A stretch of DNA of 64,000 nucleotides from Phyllostachys edulis (lineage: Eukaryota > Streptophyta > Magnoliopsida > Poales > Poaceae), in contig CM070561.1 in assembly GCA_036346405.1 (NCBI GenBank), positions 34,079,958 through 34,143,957 of the forward strand. The letters run 5' to 3'. Positions within the stretch are counted from its first letter, which is position 1. Every line of letters starts with the position of its first letter. The notes below the pieces were generated by a model. That model had not been told where the DNA came from. It saw only the letters and a list, made by a program, of their open reading frames with translations, and made no database searches. The position numbers and the translations under genes are program-made. Positions 48,401 through 59,547 of this stretch are shown here, one piece after another.

Positions 48401-50914
48401 GTCAGCGGAGGTCTTAAATCTTGGCATAAGCAGCGGGGTTAATGGCATTTAACGCTAACCCCATGATTGCAATGATTGAGGCATTTAAAGCGGTGAATCT
48501 CTGTCCTAAACGACAATGGCATGGTCGGGACGTCCAAAAGATTTGAGGGCGTCCCGGCTTATCGCCGCGATTTAGAACGCGGCGGCCTGCCGAGGGCACC
48601 GTCGGGACCGCAATAGCCAGCGCAACTGTGGGCCTACTCTCAGCGGCGGCGGCCTTAAACGCCGGCGAGCCGGAGAGGACAACGAAGGCACCACACGGCC
48701 AAAATCCAAAACGCAAAAGGGAAGCTCCGCGCGACATTCAAGCGTGCGCCCAAATTAAAAGCTCCGCGACATGCATTCAGCGGTGCCAGCGACTAAGGAC
48801 TAACGGGAGGAATACAGGAGGTCCTAAGGTCTTTGGGAGGTCGTGGAGGTGATGGCCGGAGTTGGGGAAAACAATGAAGCTTCACGACCCAAGGCACCAG
48901 CTCCAAGCTCAACTTTGTCCACCTCTGAAAAATGCCCAAACAAATTAAGTTAGGGTTAACTTCCAAGAGGTTTTGGGAGCAAAAGTGAGCGAGGGTTTGA
49001 AAAGGAGCCACTTGGAACTCTGAACCACCGAGAAGCTCAAGGACCTTGACAATGGCAATGCCGGTGAGGAGGCCAGTTAGCGGAGGAGGAGCTCGACCAC
49101 GCACAAAGTGCAAAGTGAGAGCAATTGTGTGCAAAGGAAGCCAAGGGAGGATTCAAGGGGTAACGATAGCTTTGTGGTGAAGGTTATGAGCTGGGGCTAA
49201 GCTCCATGGTGAGCTTAGCCCACAGGTTGGTCCATGGGGTGGCAAGGACATGAGGTTGACAAGGTGCAGGCTGGTGACCCGACAGACGGAAAGTCGACTG
49301 CATTAAATGCGGGTCGACAAAGAGTCATTGAAAAGTACACAGTGGCGGCGTGCATTAACTCCTTGCTCGAGCTTGCGGTAGCGCTGAGGAAGGAGAAGAA
49401 CAGGGAGGTCCTTATGACCGTTGGATAAGACCGAGGAGGTCCTAACTATCGGATGACAATTTTGAACCGTTACGCTCAAATGGTGGGAGGAGGTCCCAGC
49501 CACACGATCAAGGATGGGGAGGTCGTGGCCCTCCGATTTCCTTAATGTGTAAGCGCCGCGTGGGAAAATAGGACAGGGAGGTCCAAAGCGTTGGATCTCC
49601 ATCCAGCAGCGCGGACCTCTGTGAGGTCTTAACTGCACGCGAACATAAGACATGAGGGGAGGTCATGGCCTTTGGATTAAAATCCAAGGGCACACAACCA
49701 AAGGGAGGTCGAGGCTTTGCGTGAAGTGCGAGGAGGTCAAGACCTTTGGATTTTGATCCAACGGTGTTGATCAAGGCAGGAGGTCTGAGCCTCGCGACGT
49801 GGCGCAAAGTAGGTCTTGAGCTTGCGCAACACACAAGGGAGGTCATGGCCATTAGATTTAGATCTAAGAACAACGACCTCACGTCTTGTGAAGGACCTAG
49901 GCTGTGATGTTTTTCAGAGGAGGTCGTGGCCTTTGGATGTAAATCCAGCAGCTGCGACCTCAAGTGAGTGCAAAGGAGGTCGATAGTTAGATTAAGAGGA
50001 GGAGGTCGGGAGGCGGTTGGATGTAAATCCAACGGCTATGACCTCGCCAAGGTGGAAGGTGGTTTTGAGGTTTGATAACAAGGGAGGTCGGGGCGGTTGG
50101 ATCTTAATCCAAGGGCTATGACTGGACAAAATGAGGAGGTCTTTGGGATTTAACACGAGGCGGTCATGGTAGTGGATCTTTGATCCAGCAGTTCTGACGA
50201 TGATGAGGTGCAAAGCCTTTGCGGTGTTGACATGCGGAGGAGGTCTGGCGCCCACGTTGACGAGGAGGTCCACGCGGTCGAGGACTTGAAGGAAGGTCTG
50301 GGTGCGTTGGTTGAGGGGAGGTCGTGGCCTTTGGATTGGATCCAACGACTCGACCTCATCAAATGAGGAAGGAGGTCGGATGGGGTTGAAATTTGGACCG
50401 ACTTTGCAAAGTGGCTAGCCCAAGGAGCGATGTAGGCTTTTAAATTTAGTCTTTAACAAATGAAACTTAGTAGAATTATTTGAGATAGCAAATGAACTCC
50501 AAATTTGATGAAATTTTAACTGGAGCTTGCTGACAATGAGATTAACCTTGCATAAAATTTCCAGAGGTTATTATGCAATGCATTTTCTCAGGAAATTCGT
50601 TAATGTTGTTTAAAGGATTGTTTTACCTCCAAAATTTATCAAACTAGTTTTACAACTTGTGATATTTTTCAGAGGGTCCCACATCAGTTTTGGGACCAAG
50701 GAAAATATATTCCAAATGTTTGGCACAAGATTTAGACAATTGGAAAAATGAATTCGACTTTTGGGTCAACAAGAGCTTTGTGTTTTTGGATTACACAACT
50801 CTTGGACAAGAATTACATAAGAGATTAGGGGTTTTCAAGATGTGAGAAAAAGTTTTAATTTCTACACATATAATTATACTTGAATAACCCCAATTATACA
50901 TTTGGGATGTTACA
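45428..50914 (-). mobile_element. Nested solo LTR (5,487 bp), minus orientation
   Basis: Plus-strand ends TGTGAGACCCGACG and TTTGGGATGTTACA, with perfect TSD GCTAA (45423-45427, 50915-50919). It matches the truncated LTR at 1-2912 in several blocks. Bases 47870-50380 are filled with irregular units built on 'gaggtc' and 'gatctaaatccaa'. No retroelement protein motif is found, so it is an unusually long solo LTR or a non-coding element with the same ends. Confidence 0.8.
47870..50380. repeat. Dispersed GAGGTC-type repeats inside the LTR
   Basis: Dozens of gaggtc words, often in a frame of roughly 40-60 bases with an imperfect palindrome such as ggtcgtggcctttggat..atccaa (for example 49660, 49740, 49920, 50310). 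It mirrors, inverted, the GACCTC arrays of the LTR at 52609-57561. Confidence 0.75.
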
Positions 50915-53101
50915 GCTAACACCTCCACCCATCGCTAAGCTCCTAACCTACAACCTGAGTCATCAATGTCAAGACTCTGTAACTTACTAAGTTAGGCTCA
51001 TCCTATACCAGGCATGTTTAGGCTTGTCCTATACCAGGCATGTGGTCGTACAGTAAAGCTCAGTTCAGTGGCGCACAAAGTTAAGTCCTTAATTGACCAA
51101 GGCAAGACTTCCAAATTCTAACTATGCCACAAAGATGTTCATTCCCATTCATACAGCTCCACCAATTCACACAATATCCACCACTTGCCTTAGTCTAAAT
51201 CCTTTCCAACCTTGTTAGTTAAGTACAACACATGCCATCAACGAGTAATAGCATATAGTGAACACAGTTTTAACACAAAGTTCCGTAATTGCTTAGTCAA
51301 ATTTATATTTGCAACTCACATGAAATGATGATTCGTAACATGGCTAAGCAATCTACTCGTATCTAACCAACTCACGTTGGTGTTATGATAATACCAACTA
51401 AATAATGAATCAATCTAGGGTGACAAAAGATCATGTCATAACAATAGACGAGGTAGATATAACAAATTGAATAATAACTAAACCCAAAAGCATTTAAATA
51501 AATACTTTAAAGTAAATGCATTAATTTCAATCAATATAACTTTTGAAAACTAGGTTCAATATGATCAAAGGTATAACTTGCCTTGGAATAGATCTAGGTA
51601 CTGGTCTTGATCTTGAAGCTCTCCTTCTTCTCTAAAATTTCCCGAAGTATCAACGTCTACTCGCAAATAAAGAAAATAAATAAATAACAGAGCTAACATA
51701 AACTCCAAAAATTAAATAAAAATCTTAGATAAATAGATCTCGAATTTAGATGAATTTAGAAATTTGAATGGGCTCAATCGAAGTTCGGATGAAGAAGATA
51801 TGGCCTTTGGAAGATCAAAATCTAAGGAAAATAACCCAAATAGGATTTATTGGAATTTCTGAATTATTTTCCTACGGAAAAATCGAATTATGACGCCGGC
51901 TGACGTCAACCCTCGGAATTTTAGCTGGAAAAGAAAAGAAAATAAAAACTTAACATGTGGGACCCACATGGTAGTGACACAGCTCATGATGAACTAGATC
52001 CACCGAGCCTTGGGCTTCAGTGTTAGATGAACATGCCCAGCGCAGCGTGGCGTGATCTTGGCCTAGGTAGGATGACACGCATGTGCTAAGGTTGATGTGG
52101 CTGTGCACGTGGATGAACATGTCTGATTGGCGACGGTGTGGCTCGGGAACCGAGGGTCCCGATGAACAGCGGCTCCTCGTCGGAGATGGGTGGTACCATG
52201 AGGTAGAGGATGACACGGGATCCCATGGATGTGCTCACGGGTGCTCAAGGACTTCTGTGGTGACAGGCAGCGAGGTCAAAGCGGCGGAGAAGATACTGGC
52301 TCATCGGGATTGGTGTTCTGGCGACACTCCGGTGAAGTGAAGGCGTCCAAGGTGTAGCCCTTGTCCATGCAATGCGAAAGGTGCATACCACAAGGCTCGG
52401 GCGGCTCTGTTTACGACAGAATAACTCGTTGGAGCTAGTGGTGGCGTAGATTCTTCTTCGAGCTCTCCCGACGGCCAGGGTTCGGCGCTCAAGCTTTGGC
52501 GGCTAGGGTTTGGATGCGGAGGCCAAGGGCTCGCCTCCCTTTTACACACAGCCGGCTAGGAGAGTCCAGGGCGCAAACGCCCAAAACGGCCTCGTGGCGG
52601 TGGAATAGTGTAACGTCCCGTTTTTCCAAAGTTTTGAAAAGCTTTTAAAAATAATAACCATTCGCTTTTGTTGAAAGTTCAAAGCTTAATTTGAAGATTT
52701 CAGAAATTGGAGGTTTAACTTGAACTAATCAAACTTCAATTAATCCCTTTCTGGTTGAGCTGGAGTTATTGCTGTTCTTTTGCTTTTAAGCCTCTTTTTC
52801 TCTGTTGGCCTTGCGTGTCCTCCAGGCTAGTCTCTTCCCCCTCTAGGCCTCTATCTCTAGTCTTTCCTCTCATTTGGACATCTCCCTGATGCCCAGATCC
52901 ATTTCATCTTTCTGACCTTCTCTTCTTTTCCTCTTCTCCCTGGAGTTCCTCCTTTGTGGATCTCCTCCCTTTTGGAGACATCCTCCCTTGGGTCTTTCCT
53001 TTCGCCCAGGCCTCCTCCCAGCCGGACCTCTTTATAAGTTCAATCCCTTCTGTTCTCTGGACCTCTCTTTGTAATCTTCTGTTTGGACTTTCCTTAAGTC
53101 C

Positions 53102-53522
53102 AGACCTCCCCTTGTTGAGATCTGGCCATTAGGACCTCCTCTCTGGAGATCTTAGCCACACAGACCTCCCCTTGTTGAGATCTGGCCGTTAGGACCTCCT
53201 CTCTGGAGATCTTAGCCGCCTGAGACCTCCCTTGTTGAGATCTGGCCGTTAGGACCTCCTCTCTGGAGATCTTAGCCACCTGAGACCTCCCTTGTTGAGA
53301 TCTGGCGTTAGGACCTCCTCTCTAGAGATCTTAGCCGCCTGAGACCTCCCCTTGTTGAGATCGGCCGTTAGGACCTCCTCTCTGGAGATCTTAGCCGTCT
53401 GAGACCTCCCTTTGTTGAGATCTGCCGTTAGGACCTCCTCTCTGGAGATCTTAGGCGCCTGAGACCTCCCCTTGTTGAGATCTGGCCGTTAGGACCTCCT
53501 CTTGGAGATCTTAGTTGTCCGA
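53102..53522. repeat. 60-bp minisatellite, seven copies
   Basis: Seven head-to-tail units of 59-60 bases, each reading gacctccc(c)ttgttgaga then tctggccgttaggacctcct then ctctggagatcttagcc. Units differ by single bases and one-base indels. Confidence 0.95.
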
Positions 53523-54479
53523 GTCCTCCCTTCGTTGGATCCAAGGTCCGAGACCTCCTTGAGCCCAAGACCTCCTTAGCGCTTGGACCATCTTTGACTC
53601 TTGTGGCCGTATCGCTTAAAGGCTTTGCCTTCCTCACCTAGAGACCGTCCGATGTTGTTGAGATGTCACGATCCTTAGAAGCGCGTTCCTTGGTCGAATG
53701 TCCTCTTCCTCCTAGCCGTCCGATCATCGAGACGGCCTAGCCTCTTGGTCTGTTACGCTCGGTCGAAACGGCCCCTCGTTCGCGCCATTCGATCTGGATC
53801 GGCGGCTCAAGCTGCGAGTAACGTTTGGATGGTCGAACGTTCCTTTCCTTCTGAACCGCCTGATTCGATCGAGCAGCTCTGCCTTCTTCTTGCGTTTTCC
53901 TTTGATCCCAGACCTCCCCAGGCATTTTGCAAGGACCACCTCCTCGATCCTTCTTTGGTCTTTTGTAAAGACCACCCTCCTAATCTGAATATCCTTGTTA
54001 AATCGGGACCTCCCGCACCCTTTGATCTGGACCGCTGAGGTCCTCGCCTGAGATCTTAACAGTCGGATCTCCCTTTTGGAAATCTTGACCGTCGAGTCCT
54101 CCCTTTGAGATCTTGGCGTTCGGGCTCTTCTTTTGAGATCTTGGCGCCGGGACCTCCCTTTGCCTTTTGATCTTGGCCGTTCGAGGTCCTCTCCTTTGAT
54201 ATCTTGGCCAGTCGGATTTTTCCTTTTGGGAGATTTTGGCCGTCGGGACCTCCTTGCTCTCGGGGCCTCCTCGGCGCCTTACCCCTTGCGCTTGGGACCT
54301 CTTTTGAGGTCTGGTTCTCTCGTGATTTAAACCTCCTTGGGGTCTAGATCTGTTTGAGGTTGGATCTCCCTTGAGGTCCGCTATCTTTGTCTTCGGACCT
54401 CTGTCCAGAGGACCTCCTTGCTGTGTCTTTTGGACCTCATATCCTTAGGACCTCTTTGTGTTTAGACCCTTGTGGTCTA

Positions 54480-54945
54480 GACCTCCTTCTTTGTGTGTTT
54501 AGACCTTTGTGGTCTAGACCTCCTTGTTGTGTTTGGACCTCCTTAGGTTCAGACCTCCCTGTTGTGTTTGGACCTCCTTTAGGTTCAGACCTCCTTGTTG
54601 TGTTTGGACCTCCTTGGGTTCGAGACCTCCTGTTGTGTTTGGACCTCCTTGGGTTCGGACCTCCTTGTTGTGTTTGGACCTCCTTGGGTTCGAGACCTCC
54701 TGTTGTGTTTGGACCTCCTTTAGGTTCAGACCTCCTTGTTGTGTTTAGACCTCTCTTAGGTTCAGACCTCCTTGTTGTGTTTGGACCTCCTTAGGTTCAG
54801 ACCTCTCTGTTGTGTTTGGACCTCCTTTAGGTTCAGACCTCCCTGTTGTGTTTGGACCTCCCTTAGGTTCAGACCTCCCTGTTGTGTTTGGACCTCCTTT
54901 AGTTTCAGACCTCCCCTTTTGTGTTTAGACCTTTGAGGTCTAAAC
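54480..54945. repeat. About 37-bp minisatellite, roughly twelve copies
   Basis: Units of the form gacctccttgttgtgtttg followed by gacctcctttaggttca. The sub-unit tgtgtttggacctcc recurs with small length changes. The forward frame yields repeated VFGPP/LGSDLL peptides, a by-product of the array. Confidence 0.95.
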
Positions 54946-57360
54946 CTCCCTGTTTGTCCCAGGACTTCCTTGCAGGACCTCCTTCTTGGACCTCCTCCTT
55001 GGACCTCCTCTTTGGGTGTGGACCATGTCTTTGGTAGTCTGCGCATCTTTGGCCCAGCCTTTGGCGGTCTTAAGTGCATTAATGTGGGTTGAGTCACATT
55101 AAATCTTGCCACCTCCTTTGTACTCTTTTTCTACTTTGTGTCACATCCCTTGCTTTCTTTATTTCTTATCGTACCTTGTGGCAGTGTACCCTTGTCCTAA
55201 TACCTTGAACCTGGTCGTTTCTTTGTGTTGGTGCTCTGTTCCTTGCTCTTTAAATAGAGCACCCGAGAGCACCATTGCCTCCCTGCTCCTCATTTCAACT
55301 TCCTCCTCGGTTTTCTTCCTAACCTGGTGAACTCCTCCGAGCTCCTCTAGCTCAGACCCCTTTTGGGTCTGGAGCTCCCTCTCGCCTGGAGCCCTCGCTA
55401 GAATCTCCCTGTGGACCTCCTCTTCTCTTTTGATTTCAAGTAAGTTCTTTTGTTTTCTTGGAGTTTCTTTTGCTTATTTGGTTTCTTTTGCGAACGTGTA
55501 GATTTCGGTTGAATCGTTGAAGAAGCTCGTGAACCCGAGCTCCAACACCAAGCTCTTTCTTTCTCCAACAGAGACAAGTCGTGGTCCTTGATCATCTTGA
55601 GCCCACTTTGCAAAGCTATTTTGATTTATTAAACTCGCATGGCTATCTTTATAGAAATGTTTTGGGCGTTAGCTATCCTCCTACTTGACATTATGCCTCC
55701 TTCGTATACTTGAGCGGACATGTTGACATGAGCTCTTTGTACACCCTAGGATGGATACTTTAGTTGGCATCCTTTGCTATAACCAACAATGGGACCGCAT
55801 GTATATGCTCACCGCCTTTAGAAACCGTAGATGCGTGAATCATGCCTCATCAATTAATAATCTTGACTAATAATCTATGAAATCTGTGGTTGGTGCTACT
55901 ATTGAGTAGCTATGGCAGGACGTCTAAGTTGTGTTGATTGTGGTGCGAGATCACTCTAATAATCTGTTGTGCCAAGACTGGGTGGTCTTTTGGCAAGGGT
56001 AATTACAAAATGTTTTCTTTGAGGCAAGAAGGCAGGAGTGAGTAGTGGGTGCTTTGCACACTTGGGATTGTGGAAGTCTTGCCTTAGCACAATTAAGGAC
56101 TTAACTTTGTGTTCTGTTGATCTGGGCCAATCAGTGCAACCATAAGATCATTTTATGGGGATGGTCTGGGCTGAAAAATTAGCAATGGGTTGGCTTGGGG
56201 CTATTGGGTTGAGCGTGTGATTCGTTGGCGCAAGAGGGGGCACCCCATAACCCTGTGGACTTCTAGACCAAAGGGGGGGATTTGCGAAACCTTAGCGGGC
56301 AGCTCCGAGTCAGTTCAAAGCTTTGTAAAAGTCTTGCCGCACTCTCTAGGCTGCTCACCTTGAGTGAGCAAGGGTGGCGAGGAACCCGTCCGCTAGAGAG
56401 ACCGTGGATTAATGGGTAAGTTGTACACCTCTGCGAGTGTAAAATCTATTGAATAGCCAAGTCCTTGGTTATGGACACGCTTCGAGTGAAATGGTGCAAG
56501 GGGTAGCTTTGTGAACTTGTGCTTCTTGGACACTTGGGTGAGAGGTCATGGCTTGGCCTTGAAGAGACCTTGGCCGGCTCGGAGGGTCATGGCTGGCTCA
56601 CTAGGTGGTCGAGGGCTAGTTGTGGAACTCTGGAGTGGGTGCTCTAGGGTGGTCGTGAGAGGTCTGGTCATGGGTGTGACCGGACCTCCACGGTTAGCTT
56701 TAGTAGTCTGGAGTGGGTGCTCGGGGTGGCTTTGGGTGTGGCGGGTGCTCACACCCCTTTGAAATCAAATGTATTTATGTACTAATGTTTTAACTTGAGC
56801 TTTTCAATCTACTTATTACTTCTTGTCAAACCTTTGCTTTGTGCAACTAACCTTCTGACTCTCTTTTGGCAAGCTTTGCATAATTATCTAATGCATACAT
56901 TCCTCACGGCTTGCTGAGTACATTCAATGTACTCATGGCTTTTGCCCTCTGTTTTTATCGGCGGTGCGAGGAAGTTTGAGGAGCTCAAAGCTCGATAAAA
57001 GAGGTCTTTAAAGACCTTGTGACCTAGGGGCGTCCTCCACTCGATAGCTGATGGGGCGTCGGTTGGACCTATCGCTGAAGTGTTGCTTTCCGCTGTTTTT
57101 GTTCTTCTGTTGTAGCCCTTGAGGCAACTCCTGTAAGAAGCTTGGCCGGTTTGGTCTTTAATATATTTTCATTTATTGTTTTGTCTCTTGCTCCTCTTAG
57201 CTTGTGTATGGATTTGATTACACTTGTGTTAGATCTATGCGAGCTAGCCAATCTATTCCTGGGACTAGCTCGGTGCAGGCGGGACCTCGGGAGGTCCTCA
57301 CGGGACTTAGCTTCGGGAGGTCTGTCGGACCTCTCTGTGATATACTAAGAGGTGCTACCG

Positions 57361-57488
57361 GCTGGTGGTTGGCCAAGACTTCCAGGAGGTCTTGAAGACC
57401 TCTTGGGAGGTCCTAGTGGACCTCGCTGGTGGTTGGCCAAGACCTCCAGGAGGTCTTGCAGACCTCCTGGGAGGTCCTGGTAGACCTC
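57361..57488. repeat. 64-bp tandem duplication
   Basis: Two copies starting gctggtggttggccaagac (57361 and 57425), each with an internal palindrome around aggaggtcttg..agacctcc. Confidence 0.9.
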
Positions 57489-58108
57489 CTCGAGAAATCA
57501 CCGTAGCTCAAAAAAGGTCCTCCGGGACCTTTCTTTGTATATCCTGAGGTGGTTCGTCACAAATAGAATCCTCAACGGATTCGGAGACGATCAACAGGAG
57601 ATTTGGTGGGGCCACACGTTAGCAGCGGTGGCTCAGCGAGTCTGCGTCATGAGCAACACTCAACCTGGTGACAGTGGGGCCAAAGCGTCTTGGCGTTGAG
57701 AGAGAGGAGAGGTGACATCGCGGGGCTCGCATGTCGATCGAAGAAGCGAAGCGCCGCCGTGCTATCTGTTGCAAGATGTGAGACGGTGGAATTGGGTTGG
57801 GTTTCAGCCCAATCCTTTATCTAAGATTTTAAATAGGTTTTTCCATTTTATAAATACCAGAAAATCCAAAAGGCAAATAGAAAATAGCAAATGAACTCGG
57901 AAAAATTCTAGAAAATATATCCAAGCACATAGAATCCAAATAAAATAGTTTTGATAATTGCTGATGTTGACATTTAACATATTAAATTGTTTTGATTCTA
58001 AAAGTCCATGTTAAGCTTTTGAATTAAATTCAAATAAAACCCAAGGGTGAATTTTCAACTACAAACTAATCAAAAGATTTGTAAGACTCAGACAACTGGG
58101 ATGCTACA

Positions 58109-59088
58109 GTTTCCTACGACTACAAGGGCCTAAAGATGGAATCAATCCTTGGTTACCTTTAGACGTTCCTCCTTCTCCTTTGCGGATACGACTGCTAGCA
58201 TCCAAGGAGCCACCGCATTAGGTGGTGGATTTTTCTCGCAAACGAGTAACTCGGGTGTCAATCTCTGTTTGAGGGAGATCTGTGCAAGTAGATAAAATAT
58301 TCAATGGTTAGGCTTGCGATTAACCAAAAGAAAGATAAGTTGAAAGATCACTTACCTTTCTTGTAATCTCTGGTCGAATCCTTAGCCCCTAAGTACCTCC
58401 ACATGGGATGTGCTCGTTTCTTCAAAGGGCTAATGCGGCATGTGGTAAAGGATTTCATCACGCGCGATCCGGTGAGCCCCTATTCCTTCAAGTCTTTGAT
58501 GGCTTGAATGTCGGGAGTGGTCCGGCCAAGATCCTTAGGAGTCGAATCCCAGAAAGAAATCTTCTCAGCAGTCTTCCCTACGAAGGAAAGACTGTCTTCA
58601 TTGGTCGTCTCCCTGTAGAACCACTTCCTCTTCCACCCCGGCCACGACGAACGGGTAAACATCTAAATATACTCATTGCTCTTCCCGTCGTGGAGCTTCA
58701 GACCGTAGCTCCTAGCGATTCTAGATTATCTGCTCATTCCATAGTAATATTGGAGGGACTCTAGGTTTGGAAAGATCCCAAGGTAAGCCTCACACAAGTA
58801 CACGAACACACTTAACATTGTGATAGAATTGGGAACAAGTTTCACCAACTCCACCCCAAAGTTCTCGAGTACGAGTGTAAGGAAGGGATAAGTGGGTAGT
58901 CGAAGGCCACACTTGCAATACGCTTGGAAAACGGGGATCTGACCGATTTCCCCCGATGGCCAATGCTGCCCAACAGCCTCAATCCACTTCACGAATTCCC
59001 TCTTCGGGATCTTCTCGACAGCAACCAAAGCCTTTATCTTGGCCGAATCCATCTTCAATTCCGCCTACTTAGAAGCGGCTCCGGCCAT
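58109..59088 (-). pseudogene. Antisense ORF of the gypsy/Tat element, 5' part (Transposase_28-like)
   Basis: On the minus strand an ATG at 59088 (MAGAASK, then TAG) or at 59058 opens a frame. It reads IPKREFVKWIEAVG, IPVFQAYCKCGLRLPTYPFL, GVELVKLVPNSITMLSVFVY and LCEAYLGIFPNLESL. This pattern (F-x-A-x(3)-GL-LP-PF, L-P-N, F-LCEA-LGI) is the 'putative gypsy-type transposon' domain (Transposase_28) found in grass antisense ORFs. After a frame change come KWFYRETTNEDSLSF and FWDSTPKD (58620-58540). An exon ends YLGAKDSTRDYKK at a clear intron of 77 bases (58356-58280; AAAG|GTAAGT..TTGCACAG). Role unknown. A TATA box lies upstream. It is cut at 58108 by a solo LTR and continues at 44508. Confidence 0.75.
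58280..58356 (-). other. Predicted intron in the antisense ORF
   Basis: On the minus strand: donor AAAG|GTAAGT, a T-rich middle, acceptor TTGCACAG|ATCTCC. 77 bases, AT-rich, typical of a short plant intron. Confidence 0.65.
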
Positions 59089-59230
59089 TTTTCTCTGAGT
59101 GCGAGTGATTTGGGTTTGGAAGGATTTCAAGAGAGAGAACAATTTGGTTGGTGGTGGAGAACGCAAGAGCTCGACGAACAGTGGAAGAAAATCGGGAAAA
59201 ATAAAAGCCCTAAGATGCGCCTACAGTGCC

Positions 59231-59240
59231 TTTTTATAAC
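59231..59240 (-). promoter_or_regulatory. TATA box for the antisense ORF
   Basis: Minus strand reads GTTATAAAAA, followed by gg, about 145 bases before the ATG at 59088. Position and sequence support an independent antisense promoter inside the element, just before the 3' LTR. Confidence 0.6.
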
Positions 59241-59526
59241 CGCACGCTTGAGTTAAGAGATCATGGAAACTCAACAGTTACCACCTCTTCGGGAACCGCT
59301 CCAATGGACATATTTGTGAGAGTCGATTGGGATTCTTTAATTTGAATGTTCGCAAGAACCGAGATGGTCTTTACACCTCAAGCGAAATTATTTTCTTAAC
59401 CAAGTCTATTTCTGGTCAATTGAAATATCAGTTGGAAAGGTTTTTTACTTCTGACCGTCATTCTACGACCACCTTATGGTCGTAAGACCTTCTACGACTC
59501 CTTCTCCAAGTAAGTTACTTTCAATT

Positions 59527-59547
59527 GAAGTAGGGGGGGGAGCTAGA
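59527..59547 (+). other. Polypurine tract of the gypsy/Tat element
   Basis: gaagtaggggggggagctaga directly precedes the 3' LTR (TGACGAGG), the expected position of the plus-strand primer. Confidence 0.75.

Larger units (their letters stand above)
52609..57561 (+). mobile_element. Nested solo LTR (4,953 bp), plus orientation, minisatellite-rich
   Basis: Begins TGTAACGTCCCG, ends GGTTCGTCACA, and has perfect TSD AATAG (52604-52608, 57562-57566). It contains at least three tandem arrays of GACCTCC-rich units and then AT-rich sequence. No retrotransposon protein motif. Same broad family as 45428-50914 by its GACCTC repeats and TGTAAC start. Length is at the high end for a plant LTR. Confidence 0.85.
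44509..58108 (-). mobile_element. Solo LTR (about 3,150 bp) containing two nested solo LTRs
   Basis: Plus-strand ends are TGTTGGGACCC and GGGATGCTACA, flanked by perfect TSD GTTTC (44504-44508, 58109-58113). On the minus strand it starts TGTAGCATCCCA and ends GGGTCCCAACA. Own segments are 44509-45427, 50920-52608 and 57567-58108. They match the LTR of the 19331-30710 element in order (for example 51060 with 20150, 51480 with 20580, 58070 with 23275). A TATA-like site and U3 are split by the inner insertion at 52609. There is no internal coding region. Confidence 0.9.

Noticed and set aside
49508..50032. 174-codon minus-strand ORF
   Set aside because: Made of the gaggtc/atccaa repeats of the solo LTR; repetitive peptide without domain.
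53102..53522. Regular repeat-spacer look suggesting a CRISPR array
   Set aside because: Units are directly tandem with no unique spacers, and the context is a plant LTR.
54387..54794. 135-codon ORF with repeated LGSDLLVVFGPP peptides
   Set aside because: By-product of the 37-bp minisatellite; opposite-strand and other frames are open too.
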